Positions 6,433 to 14,126 of a DNA stretch of 44,042 bases are shown in pieces. The first letter of the stretch is position 1. The number at the start of each line of letters is the position of its first letter. The stretch covers positions 1 to 44,042 of the forward strand of contig JACPCL010000040.1 in the NCBI GenBank assembly GCA_016179765.1. The letters are read 5' to 3'. Both the position numbers and the translations under genes were made by a program. The notes under the pieces are model-generated. The model saw only the letters and a program-made list of their open reading frames with translations, searched no databases and was not told where the DNA came from. This DNA is from Chloroflexota bacterium. Its GTDB lineage: Bacteria; Chloroflexota; Dehalococcoidia; Lucifugimonadales; JACPCL1.

Positions 6433-7506
6433 CTAGGGCCTGCTCCCTGCGGAGGCTCTTGGGTGGGCGGCAAGGTACACCTTGCGGGCCTGGGCCGGGC
6501 TGACGTGGGTGTATATCTGGGTGGTGGTAGGGCTGGAGTGGCCCAGCAGCTCCTGCACGACGCGCAGGTCTGCGCCGCCATCCAACAGGTGGGTGGCGAA
6601 GGAGTGGCGCAGGGTGTGGGTGTGCACGTCCGGGGGCAGGTTGGCGCGCAGGGCGTACCGCTTCACGACCTCCTCCACGCTGCGACGGGAGAGGCGGCCT
6701 CCGTACCTGTTCAGCAAGAGGGCCTGGGCCGATGCCCTTGCATGCAACCTGGGGCGGCCTGCCTCCAGGTAGCGGGACAGGGCTTCCACGCAGAGGCGAC
6801 CCATAGGTACAGTGCGCTCTTTGCTCCCCTTGCCGAGGACGCGGACGGTGCGCGAGGCCAGGTCCATGTCTGCCAGGTCAAGGGCCGCCAACTCGGAGAG
6901 GCGCAGGCCGGAGCCGTATAGCAGCTCCAGCAGGGCGGCGTCACGAAGCAGAAGGGCGGGGTGGCGAAGCTCCGTCGAGGCGGCCTGTGGCTGCTCTACC
7001 AGGTTCCGCGCTTCCTGCTTGTACAGCACCGGGGGCAGGGGCTTGGCTTGCTTGGGGATCAGGTCGCGCATGGCGGTGGAGCCCCGGTTCCACAGGGGTG
7101 ATGGGGGCGCTAGCTTCTGGGCGATCAGGTAGCGGAAAAAGGAGCGGAGGCTGGCCAGGCTTCGGGCTACGCTACCCCGGGCGTGGCCCTGGGTCTGGTT
7201 GGCCTTGCCGGGGTTGGTGATGCGGGCGCTCATGAGCCAGGCGACGTAGCTCAGGAGGAGGCGGCGGTACTCGGCGGTGACGGCTTGCGGGCCTTTGCGG
7301 GTCAAGAAGGTGTTAAGCGCGCCGATGGGGTCATGTATCTCTTTCAAGGAGGCTCCTTTGGAGCCTCCCTCTCCGCCACCGAGACGCTCTCTCTCCAGGA
7401 ACTGGAAGAAGGGGGCAAGGTCGGCGATGTAGTTGCGCAGGGTAGCCGGGGCCAGGTTGCGCTGCCCCTGGAGGTGGGTGCGGTAGTGAGTAAGGAGGAG
7501 TTGCAT
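6433..7506 (-). CDS. xerC: tyrosine recombinase, XerC/XerD type
   Basis: A 357-residue site-specific tyrosine recombinase, likely the chromosome dimer resolvase. An N-terminal core-binding domain (residues about 1-120) precedes the catalytic domain with all expected residues: Arg202 (GLRLSEL), Lys226 (GKGSKER), His297-Thr-Leu-Arg300 ([12 protein letters not shown]), His323 (LGHSS) and nucleophile Tyr332 (IYTHV). Start at 7506 (MQLLLTHYR) is favoured over an upstream in-frame ATG because homologues begin here. The loop [14 protein letters not shown] (residues about 43-56) is encoded by a small palindromic repeat found elsewhere in spacers. The order dprA-topA-xerC is conserved in many bacteria, which supports a housekeeping role; here it was once only about 15 bases from the topA tail. 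Confidence 0.9.
   Translation of the reverse strand: MQLLLTHYRTHLQGQRNLAPATLRNYIADLAPFFQFLERERLGGGEGGSKGASLKEIHDPIGALNTFLTRKGPQAVTAEYRRLLLSYVAWLMSARITNPGKANQTQGHARGSVARSLASLRSFFRYLIAQKLAPPSPLWNRGSTAMRDLIPKQAKPLPPVLYKQEARNLVEQPQAASTELRHPALLLRDAALLELLYGSGLRLSELAALDLADMDLASRTVRVLGKGSKERTVPMGRLCVEALSRYLEAGRPRLHARASAQALLLNRYGGRLSRRSVEEVVKRYALRANLPPDVHTHTLRHSFATHLLDGGADLRVVQELLGHSSPTTTQIYTHVSPAQARKVYLAAHPRASAGSRP
7337..7377. repeat. palindromic element inside xerC (in frame)
   Basis: ATCTCTTTCAAGGAGGCTCC followed by its mirrored arm GGAGCCTCCCTCTCC. The same unit occurs in spacers at 26921-26957, 35728-35766, 39507-39545 and 39643-39682 and inside alaS at 37030-37066. In xerC it is in frame and encodes a Gly/Ser-rich surface-type loop in the N-terminal domain, so the enzyme probably tolerates it. 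Confidence 0.85.
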
Positions 7507-7520
7507 GGCGAAAGTTACGC

Positions 7521-7623
7521 CTATTGTCTCACACTTCGGTGTCCACGGTGTCCGCATCGCCTTCGGCCTTTGACTCCCCGGCTTGTGCCGTGATGGGCTG
7601 GCGGATGCCGCAGCCGGTGCAGC
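7521..7623 (-). pseudogene. duplicated topA 3' end
   Basis: 103 bases matching the true topA tail at 8325-8427 with six differences by my count (about 94 percent). Read on the minus strand it encodes CGIRQPITAQAGESKAEGDA and on to the stop, against AGETKAEG in topA, and ends with its own stop codon. It carries no start. It sits 4 bases from the stop of hepT and 14 bases from the xerC start. With topA on the other side it brackets the mntA-hepT module as a direct repeat. Confidence 0.9.
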
Positions 7624-7627
7624 GTCG

Positions 7628-7984
7628 TCATTCGGAGGCCTGAGCCAGTACCTCCTGAAGCAGCGAAGGCAGTTTGGGAATATCTCGCTGAGCCGTGTCC
7701 CAAATAATTTGAAGGTCTATTCTGTCATACTCATGGGCGAGAATGTTGCGCATATCCCGCATTTCCTTCCATGGAACGGTGGGGTGCCGTGTCTGGACTG
7801 TGGCTGGGATGTGGCGGGTTGCTTCGCCAATAATCAAGAAGTTGTGTAGCACGGCTTGTACTGTCCTCGGGTCGTCGCAGAACTGTTGAAAGGTCATCCC
7901 ACGGATGTAGTCCTGTATCCGTTCAACCGCCTCAAAGATGTGTCCAATTCGAAAGACCCATTCGTCAGACTGATCAGAGGACAT
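7628..7984 (-). CDS. hepT: HepT-like RNase toxin (HEPN)
   Basis: A 118-residue HEPN-domain protein of the DUF86/HepT family. The catalytic RX4HXY motif is present as Arg79..His84-Glu-Tyr86 in RNILAHEY. In studied HepT-MntA systems HepT is an RNase that is silenced when MntA adds AMP to the tyrosine of this motif. The partner mntA lies directly upstream and overlaps by 11 bases, so both are made from one message. The module interrupts the topA-xerC junction and is flanked by a direct repeat of the topA tail. It is more AT-rich than topA and xerC, in line with acquisition. Confidence 0.9.
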   Translation of the reverse strand: MSSDQSDEWVFRIGHIFEAVERIQDYIRGMTFQQFCDDPRTVQAVLHNFLIIGEATRHIPATVQTRHPTVPWKEMRDMRNILAHEYDRIDLQIIWDTAQRDIPKLPSLLQEVLAQASE

Positions 7985-8297
7985 TGAGAGCTTCCTTGTA
8001 GATCCTTTCCTGCAGCTCTTTTATTACGGCTCTGCGGACGACAAGGTCAACCTTTGCCCCCAGGAGTTCTTCCAAGTAGCGATTAAGGCGGGAATAATCA
8101 AACAGCGTTACTCCCACTTCAAACTCCACCAATAAGTCCACATCGCTGTCTGGCCGCGCTTCATCGCGCACCAACGAGCCAAAGAGGGCCAGAGAGCGCA
8201 CACCGAAGCCCTTCAGCTCCTCTTGGTGAGACTGAAGCAGCTTGATGACGTCGTCACGCCGCAAGCTCTTGGGGTTTGCACCACTATGGACCTGCAT
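7974..8297 (-). CDS. mntA: MntA-like nucleotidyltransferase antitoxin
   Basis: A 107-residue minimal nucleotidyltransferase with the GSX10DXD signature (Gly40-Ser41 .. Asp52-Val-Asp54) and a third acidic strand in KVDLVV near residue 83. In the HepT-MntA family this protein neutralises HepT by AMPylating its active-site tyrosine. The ATG at 8297 has GGGGGT six bases upstream. It overlaps hepT by 11 bases. It begins 34 bases after the topA stop on the same strand, so it may be read through from topA as well as from a promoter of its own, which I cannot identify. Confidence 0.9.
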   Translation of the reverse strand: MQVHSGANPKSLRRDDVIKLLQSHQEELKGFGVRSLALFGSLVRDEARPDSDVDLLVEFEVGVTLFDYSRLNRYLEELLGAKVDLVVRRAVIKELQERIYKEALNVL

Positions 8298-8331
8298 CGG
8301 TCACCCCCTATAGACGCCGGTTGCTATTCTC

Positions 8332-10515
8332 TCACACTTCGGCGTCCACGGTGTCCGCGTCGCCTTCGGCCTTGGTCTCCCCGGCTTGCGCCGTGATGGG
8401 CTGGCGGATGCCGCAGCCGGTGCAGCGGGCTGAGTCGCGCCCGCTGGCGACCATGAGCTTGCCGCATTCGGGGCAAGGGTCGGGCAGGGGACGCTGGTTT
8501 AAGGCGTAGGTGCAGTTGGGGTAGCGGGAGCAGCCGTAGAAGGTGCGCCCGCGTCCCCTGCGCTCCATCAGTACGCCCTCCTTGCACTGCGGGCAGGCAA
8601 TGCCGGTGGTCTTCTTCTGCAGCGACTTCTTCCCCCGACAGTCCGGGAATCCGGAGCAGGCCAGGAAGCGCCCAAAGCGGCTGGTTTTGATGAGCATGGG
8701 CTTGCCGCACAGGTCACACACCTCGTCGGAGGGCTCCTCTACCTTCACCCGCGGCATCGCTTCGGCGGCCTCTCCCAGGGCCTTCTGGAAAGGGCCGTAG
8801 AACTCCCTGAGCACCGGCACCCACTCCTTATCACCCTGGGCGATCTCGTCCAGGTCCTCCTCCATGGTGGCGGTGAAGCCCACGTCAATGACCGTCGGGA
8901 AGTAGCTCATGAGCTGGCGGGCAACGACCTTCCCCAGCTCCGTGGGCTTGAACCGGCCTTGCTCCTTGTCCACGTAGTGCCGGTCCTGGATGATGGACAG
9001 GATAGGGGCGTAGGTGCTGGGACGGCCAATGCCATCCTCCTCCAGGGCGCGCACCAGGGTGGCGTCGTTGTAGCGCGGCGGCGGCTGGGTGAAGTGCTGC
9101 GCCGGCGTCAGGCCCAGGCAGTCCTGGGGGTCGCCGGGTTCCAGTGGAGGCAGCGTCTTCTGGTCGTCATCATCGGAGGCGTCGTCACGGTCCTCCAGGT
9201 AGAGGGTGCGGAAACCGGGGAACTTCAGCACGGAGCCGGTGGCCCGGAAGAGGTAAGCTGCGCCGTTGGAGTTCTGCCCCTGGGCGTGGACATCTACGCG
9301 GGTGGAGTCGGAGACGGCGTCGGTCATCTGGCTGGCCACCATGCGCTTCCAGACCAGCTCGTACAGACGGAGCTGGTCTGAGTTCAGGTGGCGGCGGATA
9401 GCGTCGGGCTCGCGGGGAATAGAGGTAGGGCGAATGGCCTCGTGGGCCTCCTGAGCGCCCTTGGCCTTTCCGGTGTAGGCTCTGGGTGACCGGGGAGCGT
9501 ACTGCGCCCCAAACTTGCGTCGCACGTAGGCCAGGGTCTCCTGGAGGGCGGAGGCGGCGACGCTGGTAGAGTCGGTGCGCATATAGGTGATGAGGCCGAT
9601 GGAGCCCTCCGGCCCCAAGGGGAGGCCCTCATAGAGCTGCTGGGCGATTTGCATGGTCTTGCGGGCGGGGAAGCGCAGCTTGCGCCACGCCTCCTGCTGG
9701 AGGGTGCTGGTGGTGAAGGGGGCCGCCGGACGGGCGTGCACCTCCCGCTTCTCCACGCTGGCGACGGTGTAGCCGGCCCCTTCCAGGGCGTGGAGCACCT
9801 CCTGGGCAGCGTGCTGGTTGGATAGCTCCACGCCGTTCCTCTGGCCTACCAGCCCTATCAGCTTAGCGGTGAACTGAGCAGGCTTGCCGCCGTCGCGGGG
9901 TCGCTGGGGCTGGAGGAGGGCCTCTATGGTCCAGTACTCCTGGGCCTTGAACCCCTCAATCTCCGCCTCCCGCTCCACGATGAGCCGCAGGGCAATGGAC
10001 TGGACGCGGCCGGCCGAGAGGCCCATCTTGCGTCCGCCGCTGATCTTCCTCCACAGCAGGGGGCTGATCTGGTAGCCCACCAGGCGGTCCAGGATGCGTC
10101 GGGCCTGCTGGGCGTTGACCAGCTTCATATCAATGTCCCGGGGGTGCTGGAAAGCCTCCTTGATGGCGTCCTGAGTGATCTCGTGGAAGACGACGCGCTG
10201 GGGATGCTTGCCCTTCCAGCCGGCGGCCTCCATCAGGTGCCAGGAGATGGCTTCACCTTCCCGGTCGGGGTCGGTGGCCAGGTAGATGGCTTCGGCGTCC
10301 TTGGAGGCGGCGCGAAGTTCGGCGATGACCTTCTTCTTGCTGACCAGGACTTGGTACTGCGGGGCGAAGTCACCCTCTACTTCCACCCCAATCTCACTCT
10401 CCGGCAGGTCACGGACGTGGCCCATGGAGGCGATCACCTGATAGTTTTGACCCAGGAAGCGGCCCACGGTGCGGGCCTTGGCGGGAGATTCTACGACAAC
10501 CAGGTTCTTTGCCAT
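8332..10515 (-). CDS. topA: DNA topoisomerase I
   Basis: A 727-residue type IA topoisomerase that relaxes negative supercoils. The Toprim domain starts the protein (VVESPAKA with Glu9; DPDREGEA around 82-88), and the catalytic Tyr311 sits in GLITYMRTDS. Three C-terminal zinc-finger modules follow: CDLCGKPM..CSGFPDCRG, CPQCKEGV..CSRYPNC and CPECGKLM..CTGCG. It lies 3 bases after dprA on the same strand, so the two are probably cotranscribed. The last 103 bases of topA exist a second time at 7521-7623 beyond the mntA-hepT genes. The tail after the last finger (GETKAEGDADTVDAEV) is short and unstructured. Confidence 0.97.
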   Translation of the reverse strand: MAKNLVVVESPAKARTVGRFLGQNYQVIASMGHVRDLPESEIGVEVEGDFAPQYQVLVSKKKVIAELRAASKDAEAIYLATDPDREGEAISWHLMEAAGWKGKHPQRVVFHEITQDAIKEAFQHPRDIDMKLVNAQQARRILDRLVGYQISPLLWRKISGGRKMGLSAGRVQSIALRLIVEREAEIEGFKAQEYWTIEALLQPQRPRDGGKPAQFTAKLIGLVGQRNGVELSNQHAAQEVLHALEGAGYTVASVEKREVHARPAAPFTTSTLQQEAWRKLRFPARKTMQIAQQLYEGLPLGPEGSIGLITYMRTDSTSVAASALQETLAYVRRKFGAQYAPRSPRAYTGKAKGAQEAHEAIRPTSIPREPDAIRRHLNSDQLRLYELVWKRMVASQMTDAVSDSTRVDVHAQGQNSNGAAYLFRATGSVLKFPGFRTLYLEDRDDASDDDDQKTLPPLEPGDPQDCLGLTPAQHFTQPPPRYNDATLVRALEEDGIGRPSTYAPILSIIQDRHYVDKEQGRFKPTELGKVVARQLMSYFPTVIDVGFTATMEEDLDEIAQGDKEWVPVLREFYGPFQKALGEAAEAMPRVKVEEPSDEVCDLCGKPMLIKTSRFGRFLACSGFPDCRGKKSLQKKTTGIACPQCKEGVLMERRGRGRTFYGCSRYPNCTYALNQRPLPDPCPECGKLMVASGRDSARCTGCGIRQPITAQAGETKAEGDADTVDAEV

Positions 10516-10518
10516 GAT

Positions 10519-11649
10519 CTACAAGGTTCCTCCATAGGTAACGGTGGTCTCCCGCAGACGGACGTAGCTCATGTTGCCCACCTGCTTGACCAGCCCCTTG
10601 AGTTCCATGAGGGTTAGCGTACCGCTTAACGTAGGCATAGGCAACCCCGTATCGCGGCTGACGTCATCAATGTGGGTAGGCTCGTAGGCCAGGCGGGAGA
10701 GGATGGCGGCCTCGGTGTCGTCTGCGGGAGCCACGAGGGCCGGCAAGGGCAAGGGAAGTTGCGTTTCCGCCACGTCAGCCAGGTTGAGCTCCTCCAGGAT
10801 GTCTTTGTAGTCCATCACCAGCTTCGCGCCCTGCTGGATGAGGAGGTTGGTGGCCTGGCTGGCGGGGGAGAAGATGCTCCCCGGAACGCAGAAAACCTCC
10901 CGGTCCTGTTCCAGGGCGTGGCGGACGGTCCAGATGGCGCCGCTGCCCTGGGGGGCTTCCACCACCAGGGTACCCAGGGACATGCCGCTCATGATGCGGT
11001 TGCGGCGCGGGAAGTTCTGGGCGTCGGGCCGGACGCCCAGGGGGTACTCGCTGACCAGGGCGCCGTGGCGAGCGACCTCGGCAGCGAGGGCGGCGTGCTC
11101 TGGCGGGTAGAGGCGGTCAAGGCCGTGGCCGAGGACGGCGATGGTGCGTCCGCCCGCCTCCAGGGCCGTCTTGTGGGCGATGGCGTCTATGCCGCGGGCC
11201 AGGCCGCTGATGATGGTGACGCCGCGCTGGGCCAGGTCTCGCGTCAAGAAGGCTGCGGCCTCTCGCCCGTAGGCGGTGGACCGCCGTGTGCCGACGACGG
11301 CGATGGAGCGCTCATCCTCGGGCAACAGGCTGCCCTTGATAAAGAGCACGGGGGGCAGGTCATAGATCTGCTTCAGGCGGGCAGGGTAGTCCTGGTCCTC
11401 CCAGGTGAGGACGCGGATGCCGGCGCGCTCCAGGCGGGCCATCTCTGCGTCAGGGTCAATTCTTGCCTTCAGGGTGGATACGCTGGTGATGGCGCGGGCG
11501 TCTAGGCCGGCGGCGCGCAGGGCTTCTGGTGAGGCGCGCCAGGCACGCTCCAGGGCGCCGAAGGCCTTGAGGAGCAGCTCAAAGCGCGCCCGGCCAATGG
11601 CAGGGGCCATGCGGAAGGCGACCCAGTATGTGCGTTCGGATGCGTCCAA
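10519..11649 (-). CDS. dprA: DNA processing protein DprA
   Basis: A 376-residue DprA/Smf protein that loads RecA on incoming single-stranded DNA during natural transformation. An N-terminal SAM-like region (ARFELLLKAFGALERAW) is followed by the Rossmann-like core with SIAVVGTRRSTAYGREAA, SGLARGIDAIAHKTALEAGG, IAVLGHGLDRLYPPEH and SEYPLGVRP..FPRRNRIMSG. The C-terminal 70 residues look like a winged-helix domain (IDDVSRDTGLPMPTLSGTLTLMELKGLV). It heads the dprA-topA-xerC string. It implies a transformation-related role, though no other competence gene is in the window. A tRNA-Ser gene lies 89 bases upstream on the same strand. Confidence 0.96.
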   Translation of the reverse strand: MDASERTYWVAFRMAPAIGRARFELLLKAFGALERAWRASPEALRAAGLDARAITSVSTLKARIDPDAEMARLERAGIRVLTWEDQDYPARLKQIYDLPPVLFIKGSLLPEDERSIAVVGTRRSTAYGREAAAFLTRDLAQRGVTIISGLARGIDAIAHKTALEAGGRTIAVLGHGLDRLYPPEHAALAAEVARHGALVSEYPLGVRPDAQNFPRRNRIMSGMSLGTLVVEAPQGSGAIWTVRHALEQDREVFCVPGSIFSPASQATNLLIQQGAKLVMDYKDILEELNLADVAETQLPLPLPALVAPADDTEAAILSRLAYEPTHIDDVSRDTGLPMPTLSGTLTLMELKGLVKQVGNMSYVRLRETTVTYGGTL

Positions 11650-11738
11650 GGGTTTCCACGGGTTCCAGGTGTTGCACTAAGCCTAGGGGAAAAGGTAGGG
11701 GTGTGCAAGCGGGGGAAGGCGGAAGAACGAGAAGGTGG

Positions 11739-11829
11739 TGGCGGAGAGAGTGGGATTCGAACCCACGGTACCCTTGTGGGGTACACACGCTCTCCAGGCG
11801 TGCCTATTAGACCGCTCTAGCATCTCTCC
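11739..11829 (-). tRNA. tRNA-Ser (GGA), CCA encoded
   Basis: Minus-strand cloverleaf with a 7-bp acceptor stem (GGAGAGA / TCTCTCC), discriminator G and an encoded CCA end at 11739-11741. The anticodon arm CACGC-CTGGAGA-GCGTG gives anticodon GGA, reading UCC and UCU. The long variable arm (TGTACCCCACAAGGGTACC) is the class II feature expected of tRNA-Ser, and the T arm GTGGGTTCGAATCCCAC is canonical. Confidence 0.96.
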
Positions 11830-12008
11830 GCGTGGCTGCCACAAGAGTATTTTCGCACAAAGGGCGACGCTGGGAAAGCTTGGGAGCTCCGTTCACTTCT
11901 GAAAGGTATACTTCACCTACAAAAGTACGGCTTGAGACTGTGACCCCCTATTCCTTCGCTTCCCCGTTCGCTTCGCTCAGGGCTTCGGCTCACTCAAGAA
12001 CAGGCTCT

Positions 12009-12035
12009 AGCCTTCCCCCGCAAGGGGGGAAGGAA
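12009..12035. repeat. dispersed CCTTCCCCC..GGGGGGAAGG hairpin
   Basis: Same unit as at 2486-2524 and 14018-14054 (CTAGCCTTCCCCCGCAAGGG). It lies just outside the left end of the IS-like element. The rest of 11832-12049 contains no gene that I can support. Confidence 0.6.
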
Positions 12036-12063
12036 CATGGGAGATGCAACGGGGATTATGCAC

Positions 12064-12091
12064 TTGACACAGGACGGGCCAGTGCTAGAAT
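12064..12091 (+). promoter_or_regulatory. sigma-70-type promoter in left end
   Basis: TTGACA (12064-12069), 16-base spacer, TAGAAT (12086-12091). It reads into the gene starting at 12104. The -35 hexamer lies inside the 24-base inverted repeat. Confidence 0.7.
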
Positions 12092-12103
12092 TGGTGGTGT
12101 GTT

Positions 12104-12787
12104 ATGAGAATACGCACTGCCATGCTACTGTGGGTAGTAACTGGGGTTGTTATTATGTCAGACAACGGCGGCCTGTGGTCTTTCAACATTATAGAGATAC
12201 TGTTTTTCATCAGTGCTATTGCTGTTACATTATCGAAGGTGCTGGGATTTGTATGTAAGAAAATAGGCCAAGTTCATGCATTCGGTCTTTGGTATCCTGT
12301 CACATTCCCTCCTATTCCCGATAATGTTCGTCCACGCTATAAGGGTGTCACGGTGGGTAAGGGTGAGCAGTTCAAGATAGTTGTCGGCATAGAACTCAAT
12401 CGCAGACTAGATATCAGGCGATGGGATATTCGCCTTGTTCAGAGCAAGCAAGGTGGCAATCTGTTTGAGCCACTACCTGTTCACCTATTGGATATGGCTG
12501 TACCCATGACAGCAACTAGCGAGGATACGATAAGACATTTTGAAAACACTGGGTTTGGTTACACAGTGGAATATGATTTTCCGAGGTCAAGGAGAAAGGG
12601 AGAATCACTGTATCTTAACCTGTATATGAAGGCTTGTAGTCAATGGCAGGGGTATTTGAGCTTCAGGGGTTACGATGAGGATGGAAATGAACACTTTGCT
12701 AGGGAACAATTCCAAGTGTTTTTGAAAGATGGGAACGGTCACTCACTCAGGCAACCAGTTCCTTATACTCCAAGTTCTCGGCGTTGA
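12104..12787 (+). CDS. membrane-anchored hypothetical protein (passenger gene)
   Basis: A 227-residue protein I do not recognise. Two N-terminal hydrophobic segments (AMLLWVVTGVVIM and IIEILFFISAIAVTLSKVLGFV) precede a beta-rich soluble part of about 160 residues, so it is probably anchored in the membrane with an external domain. The ATG at 12104 has a GGTGG-type ribosome site and lies 12 bases after a good promoter. Codon use and base composition are far more AT-rich than the core genes, marking it as foreign. Its 3' end overlaps the 3' end of the transposase gene by 41 bases, tail to tail. It lies inside the inverted repeats and should travel with the element. A similar layout, but not sequence, is seen in the gene at 32676-33337. 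Confidence 0.7.
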   Translation: MRIRTAMLLWVVTGVVIMSDNGGLWSFNIIEILFFISAIAVTLSKVLGFVCKKIGQVHAFGLWYPVTFPPIPDNVRPRYKGVTVGKGEQFKIVVGIELNRRLDIRRWDIRLVQSKQGGNLFEPLPVHLLDMAVPMTATSEDTIRHFENTGFGYTVEYDFPRSRRKGESLYLNLYMKACSQWQGYLSFRGYDEDGNEHFAREQFQVFLKDGNGHSLRQPVPYTPSSRR

Positions 12788-13676
12788 CCAACTCACGCAT
12801 GGTGTCCCTGAAAAGGCACGGGTTGTTCCGATTGCTGAACCGCCATTCCAGTTCATCAAGGTAGGCGTCAAGGTGCTTCACACTCACATGGTGAAAAGAG
12901 CCGACAATAGACCGCTTGAGGAGGCTCCACACGCCTTCAACGGTGTTGGTGTGGACTTCACCACGCACGTATTCGTCTTGACTGTGGTTGACAGTTTCGT
13001 GGCGGGTATCCTGGTCTCCAATGCCTGCGTAGGCGGGCCATTCGTCTGTGAAGATAGCGCGGGCTTTGGGGTCTGTGTTGGTCAAGATGATTTCGTGAAG
13101 CGTTTTGCGAGTCCTGTCCTCCACCACTCTCAGGATGATTTCGCCCTTGCGCTGGACAACCCCCACCACGATAGCCTTGTTGCCGGTGAAGCCATGTCCC
13201 TTCCCAACAACCTTGCCGCCTACCCAGGTTTCGTCAACCTCTATGGTATCGGTGAGCTTTGGCACATCGGAACGGGCCTGGGCCATTGCATTGCGGATGC
13301 GATGGGAAAGATACCAGGCCGTGCGGTAGGCTATGTTCAGAGTCCGCTTAAGTTGGTTGGCGGAAACGCCCTTTTTGCCTTCACACATCAGGTAGACCGC
13401 CATGAACCACTTGTTCAGCGGGAGATGGGTGTCATGGAAGATGGTGTTAGTCAGCACAGAGAATTGGTAGCGGCATGAATTGCACTCGTATTGGTCTCTG
13501 GCCTTTATCCTTGATATGCTGGTATTGCCACATCGGAGGCAGGCTAGAGCGTCGGGCCAGCGCAATTCTTCAAGGTAGGAACGACACCTGTCTTCGCTGT
13601 GGAAGAGTTCTACCAGCTTCACAAGGTTCATCTCGTACTTGGTTTCGGGCTTCTGCTTCCGAGGGTTACGTGCCAT
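12747..13676 (-). CDS. IS1595 family transposase (ISXO2-like DDE domain)
   Basis: A 309-residue transposase. The N-terminal zinc ribbon (CLRCGN .. YECNSCRYQFSVLTNTIFH, residues 46-81) is the hallmark of the IS1595 group. The catalytic part follows with Asp148 (IEVDETWVGG), Asp211 (IFTDEWPAY) and the HTNTVEGVWSLLKR block with Asn244 and Glu247. The start ATG at 13676 (MARNPRKQKP) is preferred to an upstream in-frame ATG at 13787 because AGGAG lies seven bases before it and family members begin here. The reading frame looks intact. Its promoter is in the right inverted end, so its leader runs antisense to the small ORF at 13689-13826. Confidence 0.93.
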   Translation of the reverse strand: MARNPRKQKPETKYEMNLVKLVELFHSEDRCRSYLEELRWPDALACLRCGNTSISRIKARDQYECNSCRYQFSVLTNTIFHDTHLPLNKWFMAVYLMCEGKKGVSANQLKRTLNIAYRTAWYLSHRIRNAMAQARSDVPKLTDTIEVDETWVGGKVVGKGHGFTGNKAIVVGVVQRKGEIILRVVEDRTRKTLHEIILTNTDPKARAIFTDEWPAYAGIGDQDTRHETVNHSQDEYVRGEVHTNTVEGVWSLLKRSIVGSFHHVSVKHLDAYLDELEWRFSNRNNPCLFRDTMRELVNAENLEYKELVA

Positions 13677-13688
13677 TGGAGGTCTCCT

Positions 13689-13826
13689 ATGCCAACTAAG
13701 AAGAAGGTCACTGAACTTCCCGATGAACAGGCTATCCGAAAGCTGTTCCCCAAGAAGGTGGTTGAAAAGCTGAAGGAAGTAGCCCACGAGAAGGACGATA
13801 AGCCTGAGAAGCAGAAGGAATCGTGA
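13689..13826 (+). CDS. small basic ORF divergent from the transposase
   Basis: A 45-residue reading frame, MPTKKKVTELPDEQAIRKLF then KKVVEKLKEVAHEKDDKPEK. It has a lysine-rich start, an amphipathic helix and a charged tail. Similar LFPK(K/E)VVE-type mini-proteins recur in environmental genomes in my recollection; no function is known to me. The ATG has GGAGG six bases upstream. That ribosome site is part of a palindrome (GGAGGTCTCC, 13678-13687) which serves the transposase start on the other strand. A role as a transposition regulator is possible but only inferred from position. Confidence 0.6.
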   Translation: MPTKKKVTELPDEQAIRKLFPKKVVEKLKEVAHEKDDKPEKQKES

Positions 13827-13849
13827 AGCTATGCCTTACCAGCACAGCT

Positions 13850-13878
13850 ATAGTAGCACAAAGCTAACCCTGTGTCAA
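13850..13878 (-). promoter_or_regulatory. transposase promoter in right end
   Basis: On the minus strand TTGACA (13873-13878), 17-base spacer, TACTAT (13850-13855). It reads toward the transposase start at 13676 across the small plus-strand ORF. The -35 lies inside the inverted repeat. Confidence 0.7.
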
Positions 13879-14017
13879 GTGCATAATCCCCGATGCAACG
13901 ATGCTCCCTCTGCACATCTTTCCTCCCCCTTGACGGGGGAGGACTAAGGTGGGGGTGTACCGCACCCTTATGGTGATTAACTGAATAGCATATCCAGTTC
14001 ATTGGCGAGACCGTACC

Positions 14018-14054
14018 CCCTATCCTAGCCTTCCCCCCGCAAGGGGGGAAGGAA
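14018..14054. repeat. dispersed CCTTCCCCCC..GGGGGGAAGG hairpin
   Basis: Third copy of the unit also found at 2486-2524 and 12009-12035, including the preceding CCCCCTATCC. The stretch 13893-14126 otherwise holds only another hairpin (CCTCCCCC..GGGGGAGG near 13921-13941) and no supported gene. Confidence 0.6.
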
Positions 14055-14126
14055 CTTTCTTTTCTTCGCCCCTTGTCCCATTGACGGGCCTCTGGAGGCT
14101 GCTCACAATAGTGGTGCACCGTCACT

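Larger units (their letters stand above)
12050..13892. mobile_element. IS1595-like element with 24-bp inverted ends and a passenger gene
   Basis: A perfect 24-base inverted repeat marks both ends: 12050-12073 on the plus strand and 13869-13892 on the minus strand (inner part TTATGCACTTGACACAGG). Between them lie a membrane-protein gene (+), an IS1595-family transposase (-) and a 45-codon ORF (+). Each end includes a TTGACA -35 hexamer, so both termini carry promoters pointing inward. IS1595 elements with passenger genes are known. I see no clear target-site duplication, so exact borders may extend a few bases outward, where the similarity continues more weakly (TGCAACG / TGCATCG). Confidence 0.75.

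Noticed and set aside
6433-7506. xerC as the integrase of the mntA-hepT insertion
   Set aside because: Its place after topA is a conserved housekeeping order and it lies outside the direct repeats; retained only as a hypothesis to test.
12050-13892. CRISPR array or phage origin for the repeats in this window
   Set aside because: Repeats are scattered, inverted and of unequal spacing; no regular spacer pattern, cas gene or phage structural gene is seen.
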